Shown: piece after piece, positions 1 to 21,904 of the stretch | Position numbering within the stretch: the stretch's first letter is position 1 | Layout of the letters: each line of letters begins with the position of its first letter | Source: Acrocarpospora catenulata | GTDB taxonomy: Bacteria; Actinomycetota; Actinomycetes; Streptosporangiales; Streptosporangiaceae | DNA: 64,000 nucleotides | Direction: 5' to 3' | Assembly (NCBI RefSeq): GCF_018476525.1 | Contig: NZ_JAHCST010000007.1 | Span: 62,001-126,000, forward strand | Program-made: the position numbers and the translations under genes | Notes under the pieces: generated by a model | The model's input: the letters and a program-made list of their open reading frames with translations, nothing else | Database searches by the model: none | What the model was told of the DNA's origin: nothing

Positions 1-14531
<14,531 letters not shown>

Positions 14532-14623
14532 TTCAGCTCAACCCTTTTTCGACGGCCGGATCGCGGAGCCCAGTCTCAAACCCGGGCTCCCTGAAAATCA
14601 CTAGAACCACACGGCCGGGGAGT

Positions 14624-14639
14624 CTGGGGAAAAGACCAG
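14624..14639 (+). promoter_or_regulatory. Candidate PAS-LuxR (PimM-type) operator in the PKS/methyltransferase divergent promoter
   Basis: CTGGGGAAAAGACCAG matches 13 of 16 positions of the consensus I recall for PimM-type regulators, CTVGGGAWWTCCCBAG. The left half is perfect and the right half is degenerate. It lies 24 bp before the methyltransferase ATG and 93 bp upstream of the PKS ATG. A PAS-LuxR gene is present at 20837-21529. The match was found by eye. Confidence 0.4.
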
Positions 14640-14662
14640 CGCGCGGACCATACGCTCGCGCA

Positions 14663-15382
14663 ATGGCCGGTCAGCTCAACATCACAGCAGAACTGTCTGA
14701 CTACGTTCGTACGGTGTCGCTACGGGAGGACGAGATCCTGCGCGCCCTGCGCGAGGAGACCGCCGCCCTGCCCGCGGGGAAGGCGATGCAGATCATGGCC
14801 GAGGAGGGGCAACTCCTGGAGCTGCTCGTCCGGCTCACCTCTGCCCGCACCGTGCTGGAGGTGGGCACCTTCACGGGCTACAGCACGCTCTGCCTGGCCC
14901 GCGCGGTCGCCCCCGGAGGCCGCGTCATCACCTGCGACATCACCGAGCGGTGGCCCCGCGTCGGAGTGCCCTACTGGCGCAGGGCCGGAGTGCTCGACCG
15001 GATCGACTCGCGGATCGGCGACGCGTCGGACACCCTTGCCACGCTGTTGTACGAGGAGGGGCCGGGCTCGGTCGACTTCGTGTTCATCGACGCCGACAAG
15101 CCCGGCTACCCCAAGTACTACGAGGCCGCTCTCGCGCTGGTGCGGGAGAACGGCCTGATCGTGGTGGACAACACGCTGTTCTTCGGCAAGGTCGCCGACC
15201 CGGCGGCGCAGGACGCGGACACCGAGGCGATTCGCGCGTTCAACGCCCTGCTGCTGGAGGACCGCCGGGTGGACGTCTCGCTGCTGCCGATGGCGGACGG
15301 CATCACCTTGGTGCGTAAGAGGGCGGAACTCCAGGGCCTTCTAGGGCCTGAGCACGTCGGAGAGCCGGTTCCCCGGCACTGA
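14663..15382 (+). CDS. fkbG: SAM-dependent O-methyltransferase, FkbG/MdmC type (methoxymalonyl-ACP pathway)
   Basis: The 239-residue protein belongs to the CCoAOMT-like family. SAM-binding motif I is [10 protein letters not shown] (about residues 72-81). The metal-binding Asp region is FIDADKPGY, followed by [11 protein letters not shown]. In methoxymalonyl-ACP pathways (FkbG in FK520, MdmC in midecamycin) this enzyme methylates the 2-hydroxyl of the ACP-bound glyceryl-derived unit. The ATG at 14663 gives the expected family length; no strong ribosome site is visible. It is the only pathway gene on the plus strand. Its last 42 bp overlap tail-to-tail with the end of the FkbH gene. Context with FkbH, I, J and K makes the assignment firm; O-methylation of another position is the alternative. 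Confidence 0.9.
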   Translation: MAGQLNITAELSDYVRTVSLREDEILRALREETAALPAGKAMQIMAEEGQLLELLVRLTSARTVLEVGTFTGYSTLCLARAVAPGGRVITCDITERWPRVGVPYWRRAGVLDRIDSRIGDASDTLATLLYEEGPGSVDFVFIDADKPGYPKYYEAALALVRENGLIVVDNTLFFGKVADPAAQDADTEAIRAFNALLLEDRRVDVSLLPMADGITLVRKRAELQGLLGPEHVGEPVPRH

Positions 15383-16450
15383 CGTGAGGTTCGGCGCGAT
15401 GAGGTTCATCGTGGTGGGCGGGGCCTGCGGCACGGGGACGAGATGCAGCCGTTGCAGGCCGCTGACGTCATCGGCGGGCAGGCTCGCCAGACACGGGCAG
15501 GTCTCGCCAGTGAACCCGCTGAACCGGTAGGCGATCTCCATCATCCGGTTGCGCTCGGTCCTGCGGAAGTCGGCCACCAGGTGCGCGCCGGCCTGCGCGG
15601 CCTGATCGGTCAGCCAGCGCAGGATCACCGAGCCCGCGCCGAAGGACACGACCCGGCAGGAGGTGGCCAGCAGCTTCAGGTGCCACACGTCGGCCCCCGT
15701 CTCCACCAGCACGACCCCGACCGCGCCGTGCGGCCCGAACCGGTCGCTCATCGAGGTGACCAGGACTCGGTTCCTGTGATCGTCGAGCAGCCCGGCCAGC
15801 GTCTCCCGCGAATAGTGCACGCCGGTCGCGTTCATCTGGCTGGTGCGCAGGGTCAGCTCCTCGACGCGGTCGAGGTGCTCCACGGTCGCGTGCTCGATGC
15901 GCATCTCCAGGTCGAGGGAGCGGATGAACTCTTCGTCCGGACCGGTGAAGTCGGCCTGCGCGGCCTCCCGCCGGAAACCGGCCTGGTACATCTCTCTGCG
16001 GCGCCGGGCATCCTGGGTCACCGTTTCCGGGTTGAACTCCGGCAGCTCGGCCAGCCCGGCGACCTCGTCGGCGGAGTAGCACCGTACGGCGGGAAGGTGG
16101 AATGCCACCTCGGCCTGCTCGGCGGCCTGGTCGTCCACGAACGCCATCGTGCCGTGGGCGAACCGTAGTTCCTCGGCGATGCTCCGGATCGAGCCGGACT
16201 TGGGCGACCAGCCGATGTGCGGCAGCACGAAATACTCCGCGACGCCCAGCTCCTCAAGCTTCGCCCAGGCATGGTCGTGGTCGTTCTTGCTCGCGATGGA
16301 CTGCAGGATGCCGCGGGAATCCAGGAGCTGGATGAGCTCGCGTACGCCGGGGTATAGGCGTACCTCGCCGTCCTCCAGCAACGTGCCCTGCCACAGCGTG
16401 TTGTCCAGATCCCATACCAGGCATTTCACCGTCACGGTCGTGTCGGCCAC
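15341..16450 (-). CDS. fkbH: FkbH-like HAD-family glyceryltransferase/phosphatase
   Basis: The 369-residue protein is of normal FkbH length. The N-terminal HAD motif I is [13 protein letters not shown] (about residues 11-23), with SKND as the motif II region and FVDDQ as motif IV. The C-terminal half resembles a GNAT-like segment. FkbH-family proteins load a glyceryl unit from 1,3-bisphosphoglycerate onto the dedicated ACP and remove the phosphate, which starts methoxymalonyl-ACP synthesis. The ATG at 16450 follows GAGGAG at good spacing. It is the last gene of the minus-strand operon K-J-I-H, 33 bp after FkbI, and its 3' end overlaps that of the convergent FkbG gene. Confidence 0.95.
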   Translation of the reverse strand: MADTTVTVKCLVWDLDNTLWQGTLLEDGEVRLYPGVRELIQLLDSRGILQSIASKNDHDHAWAKLEELGVAEYFVLPHIGWSPKSGSIRSIAEELRFAHGTMAFVDDQAAEQAEVAFHLPAVRCYSADEVAGLAELPEFNPETVTQDARRRREMYQAGFRREAAQADFTGPDEEFIRSLDLEMRIEHATVEHLDRVEELTLRTSQMNATGVHYSRETLAGLLDDHRNRVLVTSMSDRFGPHGAVGVVLVETGADVWHLKLLATSCRVVSFGAGSVILRWLTDQAAQAGAHLVADFRRTERNRMMEIAYRFSGFTGETCPCLASLPADDVSGLQRLHLVPVPQAPPTTMNLIAPNLTSVPGNRLSDVLRP

Positions 16451-16483
16451 GTGTTTCTCCTCGTCTCCTTCAGGTCGTCTGCT

Positions 16484-17593
16484 TCAGATCGCCTGGGCGA
16501 CAGCGTGCTGGGCGAGAATGATCTGACAGATCTCGGTGCTGCCCTCGATGAGCTCCATGAGCTTGGCGTCCCGGTAGGCCCGCGCCACGACGTGGCCGTC
16601 CTGCGCCCCCGCCGAGGCCAGCACCTGCACGGCCGCCGCCGCACCGCGTGCGGCCTCGGTCGAGCTGACGTACTTGGCCAGGACCGTGGCGATCACCATC
16701 TCCGGCGATCTCGCGTCCCAGCACCGGCTCGCGTGCTCGCAGACCCGCGTCGCCACCTGTTCCGCCGCCACGAGCTCGGCCAGGTGCCGGGCCACGAGCT
16801 GGTGCTCGGCCAGCGGCCGGCCGAACTGCCGGCGGCCGCCCGCGTGCGCGCCCGCGGCGGAAAGGCACGCACGCAGGATCCCGGCACAACCCCAGGCGAC
16901 CGAGATCCGGCCGTACGCCAGAGCCGTGGTGACCAGCAGCGGGAGCGACTGCCCGCCGCCGCCCAGCACGGCGCTCGCGGGCAGCCGTACCGCGTCGAGG
17001 ACGACCTCGGCGTGCCCGGCGGCTCGGCAGCCGCTCGGGTTGGGCACCGGCCGTATGGTGACCCCCGGTGCGCCGGCGGGCACCAGGACGACGCCGCCGC
17101 CGTCCCCGTACCGTCCGAAGACGGCGATCAGGTCGGCGTAGCGGGCCACCGTGATCCACGACTTGCGTCCTTCGACCACCACCGTGTCGCCGTCGGAGCG
17201 GATCTCGGTCGCCATCGCGGTCACGTCACTGCCGGCATCGGGCTCGCTGAACGCGACCGCGGCCAGCTCGCCGCCGGTCAGCCTGGGCAGGTACTCCTGC
17301 CGCTGGCGGGCGTCGCCGAGCCGCTGGATCGTCCACGCCGCCATTCCCTGTGACGTCATCACGCTCCGCAGCGAACTGCAGAGGCTGCCCACATGGGCGG
17401 TGAAGGCGCCGTTGTCCAGGCTGCCCGCGCCGATGCCGCCGTGTTCGACCGGCACCTCGGCGCAGAGCAGACCCTGCTTGCCGAGGGTTCTGAGCGTCTC
17501 CACGGGGAGGACGCCTGCCAGGTCCCAGGCCGCGGCCTGGTCGCCGACCAGCCGCGTGACCCGTTCTTCGGCGTCGGCGCGCCAGTCAGGCAT
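16484..17593 (-). CDS. fkbI: Acyl-CoA dehydrogenase-like oxidase, FkbI type
   Basis: The 369-residue flavoprotein has acyl-CoA dehydrogenase architecture: an N-terminal helical domain, a middle beta domain (VAFSEPDAGSDVTA, about residues 112-125) and a C-terminal helical domain. The C-terminal motif LIEGSTEI holds the probable catalytic Glu. In methoxymalonyl-ACP pathways FkbI acts with FkbK to oxidise the ACP-bound glyceryl hydroxymethyl carbon to a carboxylate. The ATG at 17593 overlaps the upstream ACP gene by 8 bp, which suggests translational coupling. Confidence 0.93.
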   Translation of the reverse strand: MPDWRADAEERVTRLVGDQAAAWDLAGVLPVETLRTLGKQGLLCAEVPVEHGGIGAGSLDNGAFTAHVGSLCSSLRSVMTSQGMAAWTIQRLGDARQRQEYLPRLTGGELAAVAFSEPDAGSDVTAMATEIRSDGDTVVVEGRKSWITVARYADLIAVFGRYGDGGGVVLVPAGAPGVTIRPVPNPSGCRAAGHAEVVLDAVRLPASAVLGGGGQSLPLLVTTALAYGRISVAWGCAGILRACLSAAGAHAGGRRQFGRPLAEHQLVARHLAELVAAEQVATRVCEHASRCWDARSPEMVIATVLAKYVSSTEAARGAAAAVQVLASAGAQDGHVVARAYRDAKLMELIEGSTEICQIILAQHAVAQAI

Positions 17594-17855
17594 GGTCGGT
17601 CACCGGCGCGTCACGCAGCCGGCACACCAGCGAGGTCATCCGCTCGACGGTGCGGAAGTTGTCGAGCTTCAGGTCCTCCCCGACGATGGCGACGCCGAAC
17701 TCCTGCTCCAGGTGGACGACCAGCTCCATGGCGAACATGGAGTTGACGAGCCCGGAGGCGAACAGATCCTTGTCGACGACGATGTTGGTCTTGATCCGCT
17801 CTTCGAGGAACTCCCGGATCCGCTGCTGGATCGTCTCTTCTGATCCCGTGGTCAC
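17586..17855 (-). CDS. fkbJ: Discrete acyl carrier protein, FkbJ type
   Basis: This is an 89-residue stand-alone ACP that carries the glyceryl-to-methoxymalonyl intermediates. The phosphopantetheine attachment site is Ser39 in SGLVNSMFAMEL, where helix II normally starts. I chose the GTG at 17855 because it overlaps the FkbK stop as GTGA and gives a normal ACP length. An upstream in-frame ATG near 17975 would read through FkbK coding sequence. The 3' end overlaps FkbI by 8 bp. Confidence 0.92.
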   Translation of the reverse strand: MTTGSEETIQQRIREFLEERIKTNIVVDKDLFASGLVNSMFAMELVVHLEQEFGVAIVGEDLKLDNFRTVERMTSLVCRLRDAPVTDHA

Positions 17856-18712
17856 GACAGCACCTTCTCGTAATCGTAGAAACCCTTGCCGGACTTGCGT
17901 CCGAGGTGTCCTGCGGCCACCTTCTCCCGCAGCAGTTCGCAGGGCTGGTGGCTCGTTTCGCCCGTTCGCTCCCACAGGGTCGACAGCGCGTCGACCAGGT
18001 TGTCCAGTCCGATGAGGTCGGCCGTGCGCAGTGGCCCGGTGGGATGCCCGAGGCAGCCTCGCATGAGGTCGTCGACCGACTCGGCGGTGGCCACGCCGGC
18101 CTCGACTATCCGTGCGGCCTCGTTGATCATGGGGTGGAGCAGCCTGCTCGTGACGAACCCCGGGGCGTCCCGGACGACGATCCCGCGGCGTCCCATCCGC
18201 GCCAGCAGCCCGGTGACCGCGGCCATGGTCTCGTCGCTGGTCCGCGCGCTCCTGATCACCTCCACCATCGTGATCAGGTAGGCCGGATTCATGAAATGGA
18301 TGCCGACCAGTTCGTCGGGGCGGCTGACGAACCTCTCCAGCTCCCCTATCGGGATGCCCGAGGTGTTGGAGACGATCGGGGTGCCGGCCGCGACCAGGCT
18401 CGACGCCTCTCCCAGCACCTTCGCCTTGATCTCGGTGTCCTCGGTGACCGCCTCGACGACCGCGGTGGCCCTGGCGACGGCCGGGAGTTCCACGGTCGTC
18501 GTCAGAGCGGCCGGGCCCTGCGCCGGCACCGCGCCCATCAGCCGCGCGTGCCGGAGCTGGGCGTCGACGCGACGCCGGGCGGCGTCGAGCCTGTCCTCCG
18601 ACACGTCGACGAGCACCACGGGTATGCCGTGGCCGATCGCCAGGGCCGTGATCCCGGTGCCCATCACGCCTGCGCCCAGCACTCCCAGCGGGGCTCCTGC
18701 CGCGTCACTCAT
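17852..18712 (-). CDS. fkbK: 3-hydroxyacyl-CoA dehydrogenase family protein, FkbK type
   Basis: The 286-residue protein has an N-terminal Rossmann NAD site (VLGAGVMGTGI, about residues 11-21). The central NTSGIPIGEL and HFMNPAYLITMVEV segments carry the catalytic Ser/His/Asn context. The C-terminal dimerisation domain ends in GRKSGKGFYDY. In the methoxymalonyl-ACP route this dehydrogenase oxidises the glyceryl-ACP primary alcohol. It lies 20 bp downstream of the GDP-mannose dehydratase gene and overlaps the ACP gene by 4 bp, so gmd-K-J-I-H is probably one transcript. Confidence 0.93.
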   Translation of the reverse strand: MSDAAGAPLGVLGAGVMGTGITALAIGHGIPVVLVDVSEDRLDAARRRVDAQLRHARLMGAVPAQGPAALTTTVELPAVARATAVVEAVTEDTEIKAKVLGEASSLVAAGTPIVSNTSGIPIGELERFVSRPDELVGIHFMNPAYLITMVEVIRSARTSDETMAAVTGLLARMGRRGIVVRDAPGFVTSRLLHPMINEAARIVEAGVATAESVDDLMRGCLGHPTGPLRTADLIGLDNLVDALSTLWERTGETSHQPCELLREKVAAGHLGRKSGKGFYDYEKVLS

Positions 18713-18732
18713 CTCGGTTCACTCATCTCGGC

Positions 18733-19761
18733 TCACCAGCTCGAGGCGAGGATGAGATCTCCCAACTCCCGCTCACGCGAGACGTTCAGGAGATCGGCCT
18801 CCACCATCATGTGGATGAGCTGCTCGAAGGAGACGGTCGGCTCCCAGCCGAGTTCGTCCCTGGCCCGGCTGGGGTCGGCGCAGAGGGTCTCCACCTCGGC
18901 GGGACGTACGAGCCCCGGGTCGATGACGACGTGGTCCCGCCAGTTCAGCCCGACGTACTCGAAAGCCATCCGTACGGCGTCGTACACCGAGTGCGTGCGA
19001 CCGGTGCCCACGACGTAGTCGGTCGGCTCGTCCTGCTGCAGCATGAGGTGCATCGCGCGGACATAGTCACCGGCGAATCCCCAGTCACGGACCGCATCGA
19101 GGTTTCCGAGGTACAGCTTGTCCTGGAAGCCGAGTTTGATCTGGGCGACGGCCAGCGAAATCTTCCGCGTCACGAATTCCGCGCCGCGGCGGGGCGACTC
19201 GTGGTTGAACAGAATGCCGGAGACGCCGTACATGTTGAACGACTCACGGTAGTTGCGGGTGATGAAATGGCCGTAGGTCTTCGCCACCCCGTAGGGGCTA
19301 CGCGGGTGGAAGTTCGTCATCTCGTGTTGCGGACTCTCCACGACCTTGCCGAACATCTCCGAAGACGACGCCTGGTAGAAGCGGATCTGACCGGTGCTGC
19401 TGCGGGACTTGTCCAGCCCGCACACCAGGCGGATCGCCTCCAGCGTCCGGAGCACGCCCATGCCGTTGACGTCGGTGGTCAACTCGGCCTGCTGCCACGA
19501 CATGGGGACGAAGGAGATGGCCGCGAGGTTGTACACCTCGTCGGGCTGCACCTTGTCCACCGCCGCGACCAGGCTCCCCTGGTCCAGCAGGTCGCCGTTG
19601 ACGAACGACACATCGCTGACGAGGCGGCTGATGCGGGACTTGCGGGGGTTGGCCTGCCCTCTGATCAGTCCCCAGACCTGGTATCCCAGGGACAGCAGAT
19701 GCTCAGCCAGATAGGAGCCGTCCTGACCGGTGATACCGGTGATCAGCGCGCGCCTGGACAT
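18733..19761 (-). CDS. gmd: GDP-mannose 4,6-dehydratase
   Basis: The 342-residue extended SDR converts GDP-mannose to GDP-4-keto-6-deoxymannose. The nucleotide motif is ITGITGQDGSYLAEHL (about residues 7-22), the catalytic Tyr-Lys lies in SPYGVAKTYGH, and NHESPRRGAEFVTRK is the family signature. The ATG at 19761 follows AAAGGAAAG at correct spacing; an upstream in-frame start at 19848 would run into the preceding gene. In polyene macrolide clusters this enzyme (NysDIII and relatives) starts mycosamine synthesis. It can also feed D-rhamnose or other GDP-deoxysugars. No aminotransferase or glycosyltransferase is in view, so the sugar cannot be named. Confidence 0.93.
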   Translation of the reverse strand: MSRRALITGITGQDGSYLAEHLLSLGYQVWGLIRGQANPRKSRISRLVSDVSFVNGDLLDQGSLVAAVDKVQPDEVYNLAAISFVPMSWQQAELTTDVNGMGVLRTLEAIRLVCGLDKSRSSTGQIRFYQASSSEMFGKVVESPQHEMTNFHPRSPYGVAKTYGHFITRNYRESFNMYGVSGILFNHESPRRGAEFVTRKISLAVAQIKLGFQDKLYLGNLDAVRDWGFAGDYVRAMHLMLQQDEPTDYVVGTGRTHSVYDAVRMAFEYVGLNWRDHVVIDPGLVRPAEVETLCADPSRARDELGWEPTVSFEQLIHMMVEADLLNVSRERELGDLILASSW

Positions 19762-19802
19762 GCACTTTCCTTTCGCCCGGAGCCGGCGGGAAGCCGTGAC
19801 GG

Positions 19803-20318
19803 CTACCCGTCGACCCAGCTGTGTGTCTGCGCGAGGCCGACGAGACATTCGCGGACGCCCAGAATCTGCTGCGCGGTCATCGTCGGTACGGCCGCGAGCA
19901 CGGCTTCCGTGATTTCGCGCGTGAACTCCTTGACGGACAGCACGTCGCAGAAACCGGCGTCGTTCGCCTGACGATCGGGGGTGGCGACGACCGGTCCTGG
20001 TGACACCATCGCCGCGATCGTCGCAGGTGTCGGTGTGGGCGTCGGCGCCGGTGTGAGTTTCGGTGTGGGGCTCGGCAGCGGGGGCGGGACCAGGGTGACT
20101 TTCGGTGCGCTGGGCCGGTCCAGGACGCGGACATGTGAGGCCTTCAGACCTTTTCCACCGCTCTCGACCATGAATTCAACCTGCGCGTCGACCGAGATGA
20201 GACGCTTGTCGCTGTCCAGGTCGTTGACGTGCATGAAAACGTCTTCACCGCCTTCGTCCGGGGCGATGAAACCGAAACCGCGGAATTCGTCGAAGCTGAT
20301 TACCTTGCCCCTTGCCAT
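19803..20318 (-). CDS. Cold-shock-domain protein with Pro/Thr-rich linker and novel C-terminal domain
   Basis: The 171-residue protein starts with a canonical cold-shock domain (residues 1-68). RNP-1 is RGFGFIAPD and RNP-2 is DVFMHV; both bind single-stranded nucleic acid in this family. A Pro/Thr-rich linker follows (about 75-105, with TPAPTPTPTPAT). An acidic helical tail (about 120-171, FTREITEAVLAAVPTM and GVRECLVGLAQTHSW) is unfamiliar to me. Typical bacterial CspA proteins are about 67 residues, so the extension is unusual. The ATG at 20318 follows GAGGTG. The gene lies 41 bp upstream of gmd, in the same direction, and may lead the gmd-fkbKJIH transcript. A post-transcriptional role is an inference. 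Confidence 0.85.
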   Translation of the reverse strand: MARGKVISFDEFRGFGFIAPDEGGEDVFMHVNDLDSDKRLISVDAQVEFMVESGGKGLKASHVRVLDRPSAPKVTLVPPPLPSPTPKLTPAPTPTPTPATIAAMVSPGPVVATPDRQANDAGFCDVLSVKEFTREITEAVLAAVPTMTAQQILGVRECLVGLAQTHSWVDG

Positions 20319-20453
20319 GACCACACCTCACGAGAACCACGCCCCCCGGAATGGGGAGCCCTGCCAGGAGAACCACCCGTCACGACCACCCGGGATCGGA
20401 CCGCCGATGATATGACCACATTGGCTCCCGCTCGTTTCGGGAACCGACCACGC
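20319..20453. promoter_or_regulatory. Intergenic region upstream of the cold-shock fusion gene, with repeated GAGAACCAC
   Basis: The 9-mer GAGAACCAC occurs at 20332-20340 and 20368-20376, 36 bp apart, on the plus strand. Between the two copies is a short CCCC/GGGG inverted repeat. The region holds the likely promoter of the csp-gmd-fkb transcript. No convincing -35/-10 pair was seen. Confidence 0.3.
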
Positions 20454-20657
20454 CTACTCGGCTATTTTGGTCCGCTGGGACCACTGGAACACCGGGAGAT
20501 TCTCCCCGTCGATCTCCACGAACTCGCCGTTGTGCACGAAGTGCTCATACCCCGAGCCGAGGAGAATCTTCACCTTCTCGTAACCATCGTCCGACGGTCG
20601 AACGTGGCCGTATTTGAACTCCGGTCCACCGTCGAGCACGATTCTTGTACTGGTCAC
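20454..20657 (-). CDS. Small conserved-type protein, probably DUF5988-like
   Basis: This 67-residue protein starts at GTG 20657, behind a strong GGGAGGTG ribosome site. Its C-terminal half reads GYEHFVHNGEFVEIDG then PVFQWSQRTKIAE. That resembles, from memory, a family of small actinobacterial proteins (DUF5988) ending in R-T-K/R-I-A-E, often found near PKS and NRPS clusters. The function is unknown. It has no signal peptide or membrane segment. It lies between the cold-shock fusion gene and the PAS-LuxR regulator. Confidence 0.75.
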   Translation of the reverse strand: MTSTRIVLDGGPEFKYGHVRPSDDGYEKVKILLGSGYEHFVHNGEFVEIDGENLPVFQWSQRTKIAE

Positions 20658-20836
20658 GATGACACCTCCCTAACATGGCAGGCCGATGGAGAGAATGTGA
20701 TCGGGATCGGCGCCTTTCCCCATGGAAATCGGCCCGATCCATCCGGTCGGGTGCCGCCGGAATCGCCGCACCAGAATGATGAATACCGCGAGGAGATCCG
20801 ATCAAGCCATCGGATCTATGGCCTGGCCGCCTGGAC

Positions 20837-21529
20837 CTATTTCACGAACTCGGGCAGCACCCGGGGCGGCCAGGAGCCGAGCCGGAAAATGCCCATGGAG
20901 TAGGCCTTGGAGACCAGGGCCGGGCGGTTGCTGGCCTTCAACTTCCGCAGCAGCGTCGTCACGTGGTATTCCACACCGCCGCGGCTGAGGTAGAGCATCG
21001 ACGCGAGCTGCACGGTCGACACTCCCGCCGCCACCCCTTCGATGACGCGTGCTTCCATGTTGCTCAGCAGCTTCTTCCGGCCGATCAGCAGGTCGTCCCG
21101 CTGCTCCCGGTCGGGCCGCACCAGCACCATGACACTCTCGACGTAGCCGGCCTCTCCGTGCAGCGCGAGGCCGGTCAGCTCACCGCCAAGCACCGTGTGG
21201 TCCGGCCGTACGGCGAGTACGCGCTCTTCGAATCGGGCGCGGTGGTGATCTGTCAGACGGGTGAACTGCTGCCCCATCTTGTCGCGGACGCTCGGATGCA
21301 GCAGTTCGCAGAACGCCCGTCCGCGGATGTCCGCCAGGGAACGCCCGAACTGCCGAGTGAATTCGAGATTGGCCTCGATTACTCTGGTCGCGTGGTCGAG
21401 ACTCGCCACGCATATCCCGGGCTGGTCGAGGAATGAACGATACTGGCCTAGACTGTCATTGACTTCTTGACCAACCGGGAGGAAACCCGGTTCCTCATCA
21501 ATGAGGGCGGCTCCGATATCAATGCTCAT
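20837..21529 (-). CDS. PAS-LuxR transcriptional regulator, PimM-like
   Basis: The 230-residue protein has an N-terminal PAS fold (about residues 25-135, with GICVASLDHATRVIEAN and GRAFCELLHPSVR). A C-terminal LuxR helix-turn-helix follows (about 155-215, with AAGVSTVQLASMLYL and HVTTLLRKLKASNRPALV). The tail SKAYSMGIFRLGSWPPRV is typical of PimM/AmphRIV/NysRIV/PteF pathway activators of polyene clusters. The ATG at 21529 fits the domain start; GAGGAG lies upstream with long spacing. A likely promoter sits at 21605-21633. Two sequences resembling the PimM operator occur in this window, upstream of the PKS/methyltransferase pair and upstream of the acyl-CoA carboxylase. Confidence 0.9.
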   Translation of the reverse strand: MSIDIGAALIDEEPGFLPVGQEVNDSLGQYRSFLDQPGICVASLDHATRVIEANLEFTRQFGRSLADIRGRAFCELLHPSVRDKMGQQFTRLTDHHRARFEERVLAVRPDHTVLGGELTGLALHGEAGYVESVMVLVRPDREQRDDLLIGRKKLLSNMEARVIEGVAAGVSTVQLASMLYLSRGGVEYHVTTLLRKLKASNRPALVSKAYSMGIFRLGSWPPRVLPEFVK

Positions 21530-21604
21530 CTGATGACCACTCTCCTCTGGTGACAGACGATGCTCTGTTAAGCTTCGGAGCAACGATCGAATGATCTATT
21601 AGCA

Positions 21605-21633
21605 TGATATTAACCCACCCGAAACCAAGTCAA
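21605..21633 (-). promoter_or_regulatory. Probable promoter of the PAS-LuxR gene
   Basis: On the minus strand TTGACT (21633-21628) is followed after 17 bp by ATATCA (21610-21605), in an AT-richer stretch, 76 bp upstream of the ATG at 21529. The -35 is a near-consensus housekeeping sigma element. TAATAT lies 2 bp closer as an alternative -10. Confidence 0.45.
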
Positions 21634-21871
21634 CGCAGATGCGGCATAAACGGTAAAAGACTGTGGTATGCAGGACGGTAGGTTCGGAGCTTGCGGTTCG
21701 GTCGTTCGGTCGTGTTCGGTACCGAACTCCCGCTGGTCATGAGGGTTCGCGTCCGCACCACGAAGAAGCGAAGCCGGAGCAGGCCGGCAGGCATTAAGAA
21801 ATGAAGTATCGCGTCGGCGAACGGCGACGCCCGTCAGCACCGGGGCGGTTCCGCGGCAGCCCCGCCGCGGC
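21634..21871. other. Intergenic stretch with no gene seen
   Basis: The gap between the PAS-LuxR and the first LAL gene is about 375 bp and AT-richer than its surroundings. Apart from the promoter and terminator listed separately I see no credible gene; a short minus ORF at 21610-21873 has no ribosome site or recognisable content. Two CCGCGG blocks at 21851-21856 and 21865-21870 could form an extra hairpin beside the terminator. Confidence 0.4.
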
Positions 21872-21897
21872 AAAAAAGATAAAGGCGCGCGACCTTT
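21872..21897 (-). terminator. Candidate intrinsic terminator after the first LAL regulator
   Basis: On the minus strand, 8 bp after the stop, AAAGG (21897-21893) pairs with CCTTT (21885-21881) around a 7-nt GC loop. ATC and a run of six T (21877-21872) follow. The stem is short, but the T-run placed right after it is unusual in such GC-rich DNA. Confidence 0.5.
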
Positions 21898-21904
21898 GCG
21901 CGGC

